Shown in pieces: positions 33,981 to 43,123 of a DNA stretch of 64,000 bases. The notes beneath the pieces are model-generated. The model did no database searches and was not told the origin of the DNA. It worked only from the letters and a program-made list of their open reading frames with translations. Source of the stretch: Pisaster brevispinus (lineage: Eukaryota > Echinodermata > Asteroidea > Forcipulatida > Asteriidae); the NCBI GenBank assembly GCA_023634235.1, contig JAMKCF010000014.1:7341001-7405000 (forward strand). Reading direction: 5' to 3'. Within the stretch, counting starts at the first letter, position 1. Each line of letters starts with the position of its first letter. Both the position numbers and the translations under genes were made by a program.

Positions 33981-35306
33981 GGGGGAACATTCCTTTGTTA
34001 CGACAATTTGTAATGAAGGCACTTCAGTTCACACTTTGGATGTGCAGAGTCATTGCGGACAGTTATTACCGAGGTTCTTGTATAATGAATTGATATCTTA
34101 CTTGTATATTTTGCATAATTCTATGCATATAAAATAATTCAGAAATGTGCTAATTATATATGCCAACCCTGAAAACATGGGTCTAGACACTTCATTCGCC
34201 ATGATCGGATGTTCAAATACAGAAGTTATTGCACCAATCTCTTTTTTTATATAATTTTTGCAGTTAATTTACATATTTTACATTACTATATGCATGTAAT
34301 TAATTCAAAATTGTGCCAATCATATCTAATGACCTTTAAAACCTGGTACAGACACTTCATATGTCATTATTGCAAAAAAGTGTATTGCAAAAAACAATAA
34401 ATTTTTGTAAAATGGCTGCAGCTAATTTGCATTTTATGCAAATTAAGGGCCTTCTTAATTAGACTTGGCACCAATATTGATTGTTTTCAATATGGAAATC
34501 TCATTCAGTGGACCCTAGCCTTTCAATAAATAAAGAAATTTAGCTTGCACTTAGCTTGCACTCAACACTTATATTAAATCACACTTTGACCTTTGTTGAC
34601 CGTTGACCCTTTCTTAAGCAAAGATGGCACCACTTAAAACTTTCTTAAGTAGTTGATTTTGAGTCAGCTCAGTGCACGGGACACATTGACACTTGTTTCA
34701 TCCTTGCACTCAACATTTCGATTAAACGTGTAATTAGTGCTAATTAAGGGCCTTCTTAATTAGACTTGGCACCAATATTGATTTTCGTAAATATGGAAAT
34801 ATCATTCAGTGGACCATAGCCTTTCAATCTATGAAGGAATTTGGCTTGCACTCAACATGTTTATTAAATCGCATTTTGACCTATGTTGACCTTTGACCCT
34901 TTCTTAAGCGAAGATGGCACCACTAAGAAATTTTCCAGTGATTTTGAGTCAGCTCAGTGTAAGGGACACATTGACGCATATTTCATTCTTCCACTCAAAA
35001 TTTTGATAAAACGTGTAATTAGGGATAATGAGGGGCCTTCTTAACTAGACTTGGCACCAATACTGATTTTCTTAAGTATTACAATCTTAGTCAGTGGACC
35101 ATGGCATTTCAATCCATGTAGAAATTTTGCTTGCACTCAACATTTTCATTAAATCGATTTTCTGGGTGAGTTTAGGGGCTTCCCCCTCCCAACGCACCAC
35201 TCGGTGCACTTAAGAATTCACATTTTAAGGTTCCCTCCGTGGGTGCTATATATCCCACACTTCAAACCTTTTGCACAAAATACTTCAATAAACCTCGCTG
35301 GGACTA

Positions 35307-35484
35307 CAAGCGCCGAATTGCTGCGCAAGGTTTGTGAGCGAAGACTGCTTAGTAATTTGGCGTATGGCACTCGCACGAGCAAAACTTCCATGTTAACCTG
35401 TGAATTACGTCTGACGTACCCGTTCCCTGCTTCCGTAAGCGTTGATTCTTTGCTTTCGGTAAGCAGAGCCATGAAATTGGGCCC
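35307..35484. mobile_element. Right part of the split 247-bp MITE
   Basis: Begins CAAGCGCCGAAT, as in the interior of 8608-8854, and ends GTAAGCAGAGCCATGAAATT followed by GGGCCC. Completes the copy begun at 29980. Confidence 0.85.
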
Positions 35485-35950
35485 TGGTGGGAAGACGGTA
35501 ACACATCCAAAAAATGCCTCTGTGCTGGGAGCTCGGGTGTTCAGTGAGCTTGTCTTACTACTAAGGCGTTTGTTGAGGCTGAGAAAGATTCAGAATGAAC
35601 AATATTTTGCTCTAAACCTGCCCTTCAAACAGCGGTATGTAAGCTGGCATGTCTATACCCGTCAAGCGGCAATCTTAAAATCGTTCCACATACGTTTAGT
35701 GTAAAACCAAACATGGCTACCACGTTCTCTTAACTTGACCACTCTCTCAACTTTCCTGATTTGATTATCTCGGCCTTTTCTGCAAAGCGAATCAATCTTT
35801 CGCCTTTTATTAAAGATTTCCGTGCAGAGAACTAATGACGAGTTTTTCAATTACTTTTTTTACAGGCTTGATGATAGTTGAGCCTCACTAAAAACACCAA
35901 AGACAGAATAAAACGTGTGTGACCCTCGTATTAAACACGGGGTGGAAAGG
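35485..35950 (+). repeat. Dispersed repeat copy (family of 23800-24340)
   Basis: Shares AAGCTGGCATGTCTATACCC, ATCGTTCCACATACGTTTAG and CTTTCGCCTTTTA(T/C)TAAAGA blocks with 23800-24340 in the same orientation. The minus-strand reading frame across it is not conserved. Confidence 0.7.
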
Positions 35951-36272
35951 CACTCAGAGTGACTCGGATGCTTTGTTGTTATAATATAATCTGTAGGGTG
36001 AAGACAACACTAACAAATACGTCATTGACGGCCTTCAGCCCAAAACATAGTGATCATAAAAGTGCAAAATAATAATTAGACAAACGGCTTTTAAAAAACC
36101 TGAACACTGAAATTAATACGAACACTGAAATAAATCAATACCTGCGGTTCGCGCCAAAATTAATAACGGGACCGACATCTTGGATTTAAGTAAAGTTAAC
36201 AAAGAATCAAACAAACCGGATTAAAGAAGTAGTGATGAAACAAACAAGGATTTCTCGATGGCAAGTTATTTT
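35951..36272. other. No gene seen
   Basis: No supportable feature apart from a small direct duplication GAACACTGAAAT.AAT near 36105 and 36120. Confidence 0.3.
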
Positions 36273-36443
36273 ATAATGGTAAGATTATTAGGAGAATTTC
36301 AAGAGGTACTAAACATTGCAAGTCAGCAAGTAGCTAGCGTCATGTTTCAAACTCAACAAAATCTCCCAAGGTCTTGTTTATCAATGTAACTGTGAAGCTA
36401 TCAATTGGGTCAATAATATACACATAGTAGTGTATAGATGAAT
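36273..36443 (+). repeat. Left 170-bp inverted repeat flanking the RAG1-like locus
   Basis: ATAATGGTAAGATTATTAGG through GTATAGATGAAT. The complement lies at 41433-41602 with mostly single-base differences; the core GCAAGTCAGCAAGTAGCTAG (and CGTCATGTTTCAAA) is identical in both arms. They are candidate terminal repeats of a 5.33-kb element, but no target duplication is visible outside them. Confidence 0.8.
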
Positions 36444-38164
36444 GAATAGACATGTCTAAAAGTCTCGAACCGTAAGGATTGAATGATTACTGTACAAAAA
36501 AAATTTGAAAAAATTGCATTGGCCACAGTGCTCAGAATCTCAGGAATTCTTAAGAAGATTTTAGGGGGCACTTCTGTACAAGACGCAAATGTATATTAGG
36601 CGAAGCGGATTGGAATCGTGCTCGACATTTCAATTCAAATCCACATACATGTCCATGACAGGCTGTATAGACTGGGCCTACTCTTTTGTTCGGGTAATAA
36701 TGCTGCAGAAATTTTCGGGATCACGTCAATAGTTGTTTGTGAAAACGCTTCAAAGTGTAGTTCAGCGAATTCTTTTACAAACATTTCAAACTATTATACA
36801 AACCAGGTGACCTTGTATTCAACTATTAGGCCTAGAGGTGCATTTTTTGAAGCCGTGTATCCACCAAACTACATTTTTGATAAAGTTATAACTTGGTATG
36901 TATTTGGTATAGACAGCGGTGTTTACTGCAGTTGAAGTGACGCCGTATGAAGGCATACAGTTTTTTTCGCAATTTGTTCTTCAAATTTCGACTACCTATC
37001 ACATATCTTGAGAATATAACAAACTACAATTCTTCTTGCACCAGGCTTGGAAGGTCGTATTATGCAATAAACTTAGATTGACGTCTTCATGACATTTCAT
37101 CGGTTGCAAAACAACAATTTTTTTGTGATCAAGCTTGAAATCTTCCACGCATTCAAGCTGGGATGAGATTCAAGGTTTCTATACCATTTGAGAGCTCTCT
37201 AAGTAGTCGCTTGTTTTTTGAAAAATCATAGCTCATGAAACTCTCAATATTTTTTTTTATTACAATGTATACACCTACGTAAGGGGCTTTAAAAGTTGAA
37301 CTTACGTTACACAAATGTTAATCCATTTTGGCCTTGTCTTTTGATTGAAAGAAAAAACATTTCAAAATCCAGAATTTTAAGTTAAAATGTAAAATGTCGT
37401 CATCATTTCAGTCGATCATCATTTTATGATTATTGATTATATTGATTATATTGATTATATATGCTTTTGGTAATATATATTTTTGAGATACTGTAGAATA
37501 GGTGGGCCTAAAATGCCGGGCGACGTCATGACGTGGGCCAGTTCAAGGTCAAACTGCGCCAAAATAGGCAAATAGTGACTGTTTAAAAAATCAATACTTC
37601 TATTTTTTAAAAATGTTTCTAGTGGTCCAGAGGTATAATATATTAAAGAATTAATGACAAAATCACTTTAAAATGCGGGTTTTACCCTTGTATAATCACA
37701 AAATGGTAAAAAAATGTGACGTAAATCCTGAAACCTAACGAGTATTTTTACTTGTTGCTCTGAGCAGTACATAAAAGATAACGCCATGAAAACCGTGTCG
37801 ATAGTTGTTTACAGTCTATATTTTATGAAAATTAAATTAATAACCAGTTTGATGCCTGTTTACTGTTTGAAAAAGCCTGACGAATCACATAAAAAGTATA
37901 TTTAAAAGTCATTATTTTTCATAAGAGGCAAAGGAAATATGTGTTTCCACCGATTTCCGCTTTCATTCTCACTTTTTCTGGAAGCCTGAACCTTCAGGAA
38001 CAGTTTAAAACCAAAGTTGGCTGCGACTTTTTGCGACTTTGGAAGATATTTCATTTTGAAGTGGTAGGCCCCTAGTGGTATGTCCTGCAATTCACTGTAC
38101 AGAGTCCTTCAAAACCCACAAAACTAAGAAAACTCATATCTACACCCTCACCGGTACCTGAGAA
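36444..38164. other. AT-rich region before the transposase
   Basis: No recognised gene. An open frame at about 36618-36935 (+) encodes a 105-residue peptide (GAFFEAVYPPNYIFDKV) after an acceptor-like GCTGCAG. It could be an exon or ORF of the element but matches nothing I know. A CACAGTG heptamer lies at 36524-36530. Confidence 0.3.
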
Positions 38165-39738
38165 GTTCACGTCAGATGAGGCACTTGCCCTTTTAATAGA
38201 GACTGGTTTGACAAAAGGTTCATATCAAACTTAAAGAACAGCCGCTAAAGAAAAGCGGGCAGATATTTACCCCCATACAATGCGGTACGAGAAGCAAAGC
38301 AGAAGTGTTACCCACAGAACATGAATGTTATGGAGGCATCGGCTAAAGTTTCTCTGCAAAGTCTTCTTGATCATACAGCACTTCGAATATTGGAACAACA
38401 AAAGGATGAGGTTAATAAACTGGTTGAGATGGTGCAAAAAGACCAAAAACCTACCTCTCTCGACTTGCTTTGTAAATGGGGATTTGATGGTTCATCGGGT
38501 CAAAGTGAGTATAAACAGATATTCACCAGTACGGAACAATTTGATGATCGAGTTTGTTTTGTACCACACTTGTTCCATTACAACTAAAATACAAGGAACA
38601 GGTAATATGGCAAAACCTTGTTCCAGCATCTACAAGATTCTGTCGGCCAATCCATTTGCAGTATAGGAAGGAAACACTAGAGCTGTCTCAAGACGAACAT
38701 CGGAGCACTGAGGCTGAAATTCAGCAACTCAAACCAATTTCAGTTGATCTTGACATTCAAACAGAAGGTGAACCTGCTAAGAATGAGACTGTCTACGTAA
38801 AATACAATCTTCACTTTACCATGGTAGACCAAAATGTCATCAACGCCATCACAAACACTTCCTCAACGATGCGGTGTTACATTTGTGGGGCAACACCCAA
38901 GGATTTCAACAACATCCATCAACTACCCAGCCCTGTATCAGAGAGATACAAATTTGGACTCTCCCCACTGCACAAATGGATTCGTTGCTTTGAAATGATG
39001 CTCCACATTGCATATAGACTTCCATTTAAGAAGTGGAGAGTTTAGTCAGATAATGAAAAATTAGTCATGGCAGAAAGAAAGAAAACAATCCAAGAACAAT
39101 TTCGGTCAGAACTTGGTTTGAAAGTTGATCAACCAAAGCCAGGATATGGTACTTCAAATGACAGAAATACTGCACGAAGAGCCTTCAAGGATGAACAGAT
39201 ATTCTCCACCATCTGTGGTCTTGACGAGAAACTCATTCATAAATTCCATATCATTCTAATCGCTTTATCTTCAGGACTACCCTTAGATAACAACAAATTT
39301 GGATCCTATTGTTTGGATACTGCAAAACTGTATATTGACCTGTATCCTTGGTACAAAATGCCAGTCAGTGTGCATGTTTTGCTAATTCATGGAGAACAGA
39401 TAGTTTCATCTTCAGTGCTTCCAATTGGCATGATGAGCGAGGAAGCACAGGAAGCTAGAAACAAAGACAATAAGCTGTATCGACTGAGGTACACTAGAAA
39501 AACATCAAGAGTGCACACAATGAGTGACGTTTTTCATAGACTTATGGTTACTGGTGATATTGTAATTAGCAGTAAGTCGGTGTACAACAGGAAAAAGGTC
39601 ACACCCATTCCTCCAGAAGTCATAGAGATGACAAAAGAGCCTCAACTCGTCATAACTGCCGAAGGGGAATCTTTAGATACTCTAACCCATAACCCAAGTG
39701 ATTCCTCAGAAAGCGAATCATCACATGATTCATCATAA
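38165..39738 (+). pseudogene. RAG1/Transib-superfamily transposase, broken
   Basis: Conserved blocks in order: FTSDEALALLIETGL (about 38170), AVREAKQKCYP, LQSLLDHTA (about 38350), CKWGFDGSSG with the likely first catalytic Asp (about 38490), ASTRFCRPIHLQYRKET (about 38630), FTMVDQNV (about 38820), MRCYICGATPKDFNN with a CxxC zinc pair (about 38870-38910), LHKWIRCFEMMLHIAYRLP, GTSNDRNTARRAF (about 39150-39185), SVHVLLIHGE with an HxxxxH pair (about 39367-39390), and PIGMMSEEAQEARNKDNKLY with the likely catalytic Glu (about 39425-39480). CxxC, HxxxxH and a Glu in a basic helix match the ZnC2, ZnH2 and E of the RAG1 core. Damage: frameshifts near 38275 and 38560, and one in-frame TAG at 39043. 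An acidic Ser-rich tail ends at 39738. The family is multicopy in some insects and is mobile. The superfamily call rests on motif spacing and my recall. Confidence 0.65.
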
Positions 39739-41432
39739 GTGCAGGTAAGTTTCTCTTACCTTTGTTAACAACATAGGAGAAAAGCAACGACATAAATGCT
39801 TTCGTTTTCACCAATTATATAATTTAAATAAGTGTGCAAATTAAAGCCATTACTACGAAGGAGAGATTTGTTGGAATTACGGCACGACAAAAATATAGGG
39901 AGGGGATGACAAATATTCACATCATCTTTAGTACAACACGGTTTTATTTACAAATACTTAATAATTACAATTATTTACAATATTGATCTTCAGTTAGGTG
40001 AATTATAATAAACTTGAAAGCCGGCTTTAATGTTGATAAATTTATGTACACTGGTTACTTTTGACTTGGTTTAAACTTGTCTATCGATTATTGGTTATCG
40101 ACAATTTATAGTAAAACAACTTAAGAAATAGAAAATAGATGATCTCTGATCGCTAAGTATTCCTGTGGTATAGTTGTTTGGTTTGGTTTTTACAATTTAA
40201 TAAGGAACGTTGATGATGGATACTTAATGCATATATATAGTTGCTGGTTTTGATGTCTGGCCCTCTGGTCCTGGTTTTACTGCTATTCCCATCACACTGG
40301 TATTCGGGTAGTCTTGAAATGTATAACCAGTTCAGGTGTGGCTGGATAGGGCATGAAGATTCCAATGTTACATCTTTATGTCAGCATATGCATGTCGAAA
40401 TGTAGCTCCCTTTATTAGGCCATGGCTTCTTCAGAATCACTGTTCCTGGTTGAGTCCCGCACCGCTGACCGTGTCACACACAACCCACTGGCAATTTCTT
40501 GGCCCTGATTTGGCCAATGCTGAAATCGTTTTATTTAAAACGTTGCCTTACAATAATATGTTAAGTGGCACTGAATTTGTCACTTCTGAAAAGGCTGCCT
40601 AGGTTTTTACTTCGGGTCAACTCTCAAACTCACGTCTCTCTCTCTCAAATCTGTCTTGCTTTCTGTCCCACAGTAAAAACTGTTACTTCCCACATGTACT
40701 TTAATTTCCGTTCACTCTCCGTATACTTAACTACTATTACCTAACAACGCGATCTAAACTAAAGGAAGAAGCACAGAGACAGATGGTTGTTTTATTTATG
40801 TTTTATTGTTCTGCAATTTGCTAGGTTTAACTCCTATCTAGCCTAAGCTCCCATGGCTTTCGGTCCTACAACAAGAGATACCTAATTTTGAAAAGAAACA
40901 AAAGAATCTATACAAACTTACAGGGAGGGGTAAAACTAGTAACTACTACACACAATAGACAACTTTTTGAAGAAGCTCATGGCCTGATCCACTGGAGACT
41001 ACAATTACAGAGGGGAAATATACTTACACATAAAAAAAGAAAAGAAAACATGTGAGACTAGTTTAAACAGGTGAGGAGTCTATGACAAGATTGAGTCATT
41101 GAATAAGTTTTATCACAATAAAACAAATAATTTAAGTTATTTATACATTCTTCTAGCCGCCTACACTGTGTAAAAGATGCGTATTGTTTCAAATCAATGA
41201 CTCCGAATATCGAGCCAATCAAAATTCAGCATTTTGGTGACGTCACAGCATTTTGAAATATGTTCCATTGTCTTTCTTGGGTCATAAAATCCCTTGGTGC
41301 TCACTGGCAGTTCAATTTAATAGTTACATACAACAATTTTGGCGCAGCTTGACCTCGAGCTGGCCCACTGTGACGCGTCACCATCTATTGCGCGTTTGGT
41401 ATTCATTTACCAGATTTAGAACATCGAGTGCA
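39739..41432. other. Non-coding 3' half of the transposase locus
   Basis: No RAG2-like (kelch) reading frame or other gene could be found on either strand. Features are AT-rich sequence, poly(A)-signal-like AATAAA near 40008, and two CACTGTG heptamers (about 41165 and 41371). Confidence 0.35.
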
Positions 41433-41602
41433 ATTCATCTAGACACTATTGTGTATATTTAACCCAGTTGATAACTTCACAGTTACATTGACAAACTTCA
41501 AGACCTTGTGAGATTTTGTTGAATTTGAAACATGACGCTAGCTACTTGCTGACTTGCGATGTTTAGTACCTCTCGAGATTCTCCTAATAATCCTACCATT
41601 AT
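41433..41602 (-). repeat. Right 170-bp inverted repeat flanking the RAG1-like locus
   Basis: Inverted copy of 36273-36443. Just outside it begins a direct two-unit repeat of unrelated sequence (41608-41862). Confidence 0.8.
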
Positions 41603-41607
41603 ACATT

Positions 41608-41862
41608 TCATAATCTTTGCGCCATCTTGTAACATTGGACAACTTTGACATTTTAATCAAAACCATAACCCCACTTTGACCTTTCATTCTGGTCCAAACA
41701 GGAAGTTCGAATAAAAATATCACATTTTCTACACCACATGTCATGAAGTCATAATATTCATGCCACCTTGTACCTTGTGTCACATTTTACATTTTAAGAA
41801 AAAACGTGACCCCAATTGGACTTTTCCCAGTCCGAACGGGAAGTTCAAAAAATTCCTGAGCC
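41608..41862 (+). repeat. Diverged two-unit direct repeat
   Basis: Units starting CATAAT(C/A)TT near 41608 and 41755 share GCCA(T/C)CTTGTA, ACATTTTA and GGAAGTTC blocks. Non-coding. Confidence 0.55.
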
Positions 41863-42998
41863 AGGTGGGTTGAGGGTACGAATTAGGGTCCTATAGCACA
41901 TGGCTAAATTAGAATGAAGGTCAATTTTAAGGTTTAAAATCAGCTTTAGATTCAGTATCAGAATGAAGGTTAGGTTTAGGTCTCGATTCAAAGTTTAAAG
42001 ACACATTTAAAGTCAAAATATGGGTATGTCGAAGGTGAAGGGTCCTCTATCTCGAAGTCAGGCTCACTTTAAAGGTATGGGTGTTTAGTCAAAACAAAAT
42101 AAAATGGAACAGCTTTGTGTTTGTTCACAAAAACCTGTCTATATAGTTTGTACGTTGTAATTAAACTAATGCATATTCACAACGTGATGGTAAAAACTAA
42201 GATACTACGTTGTGATTTCCTTTTTTTTAAAGGCCTTCAAAGTGATGTTCACAATTATACGTGTGGTTAATTAATAACCTTGCAACGAGGCACCTGTTTG
42301 GTCCTAACATTGCTACAGTTTCCTGTCGCAGATGTGTGGCCGGCGTAATTGATAGGATAAGAGGGTTTGTTATGCCTTTTCTCAATGATTTCTTTACCTA
42401 ATTGTGTTGCTTACATGTCAAGGAATACCTTCAAGCCCATTGAACCGGTAAACCATAGAGCAAGGATCAGACACAACAACCATGCCTTGTCACCAAGCGG
42501 TGACTCACTCACTCCACGCCCACACAGAGATAGGATTTTGTGCATGCAATGGGAATTTTTTTTCCACCACCCCTCCTGACCAAATTGACGACCCCTGTTG
42601 ATTGACACCCCTTCTAAAACGTGTGTAATTGTACACTGTAGGATATCATGGAGTATCACGGGGTTGGGATCTACCATTTTGTAATGGTTATGTTTTTCTT
42701 GATATGTGTCACAGCTCTGTGATTACGTGCCTCATTGCAAGGTTTTTAAAGGTTGAACTTGAACACTACTTAAAAAAAAAAAAAATACAAAGTGATGACA
42801 ACGTGGTCATAAAAACTTAGCCATTATGTTTTGATAGGGCCTACCAAAGTGCAACGACAAGACAACGTACAGCCGAAACGTTAATACATGTTTTAGTGAT
42901 ACCCAAATACAACTTATCCACAACGTTGTTGACTACTTTGTAATACATTGTAATACCAAACAACAGTCTTATGTAATCACAAATAAATAGCCTTCGGC
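41863..42998. other. No gene seen upstream of the SLC16-like gene
   Basis: Low-complexity GAATGAAGGT-rich sequence (41900-42060) and a pair of diverged segments (about 42178-42255 and 42798-42860, sharing ACAACGTG.T....AAAAACTTAG). Nothing coding is supported. Promoter elements of the downstream gene could not be picked out. Confidence 0.35.
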
Positions 42999-43043
42999 TG
43001 TTAAACGTTCATAAAAGAGGAGACGTTGTGTTTTCCCGAAATT
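42999..43043 (+). repeat. 45-bp direct repeat left of SLC16-like exon 1
   Basis: TGTTAAACGTTCATAAAAGA and the next 25 bases recur unchanged at 43316-43360, just inside intron 1. The pair brackets exon 1, offset 317 bp. Confidence 0.9.
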
Positions 43044-43123
43044 GTTCACATGCACATACCCCGCTATACTGAAGCCACCGTCGTTCACTGAGCAAGTAGT
43101 AGACATATTTTGTGGGCGTCAAG

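Larger units (their letters stand above)
30049..35306. mobile_element. 5.26-kb foldback element with inverted arms over 1 kb
   Basis: The ends are complementary: TAGTC...CCAGC(A/G)AGGTT.ATTGAA at the left and, inverted, at the right. The block AAGTGCACCGAGTGGTGCGT (about 30122) recurs inverted near 35200, and similarity continues inwards to about 31640 on the left and 33990 on the right. Within each arm a unit of about 300 bp containing AATTAGCACTAATTACACGT is repeated (left arm near 30300, 30595, 30900). The loop (about 31900-33980) holds a dead LINE RT on the + strand. The insertion point inside a MITE of known length shows no target duplication that I can defend. No transposase gene was recognised. 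Confidence 0.85.

Noticed and set aside
36455..36500. tRNA-like B box (GTCTCGAACC)
   Set aside because: No matching A box, cloverleaf or acceptor stem around it.
36524..41171. CACAGTG and CACTGTG heptamers as RSS-like ends of the RAG1-like element
   Set aside because: Flanking 5-mers do not match, sequences inside the heptamers are not complementary, and no nonamer is evident; chance occurrence is likely.
39739..41432. A RAG2-like gene facing the RAG1-like transposase
   Set aside because: No kelch-like or PHD-like motif was found on either strand, only short frames.
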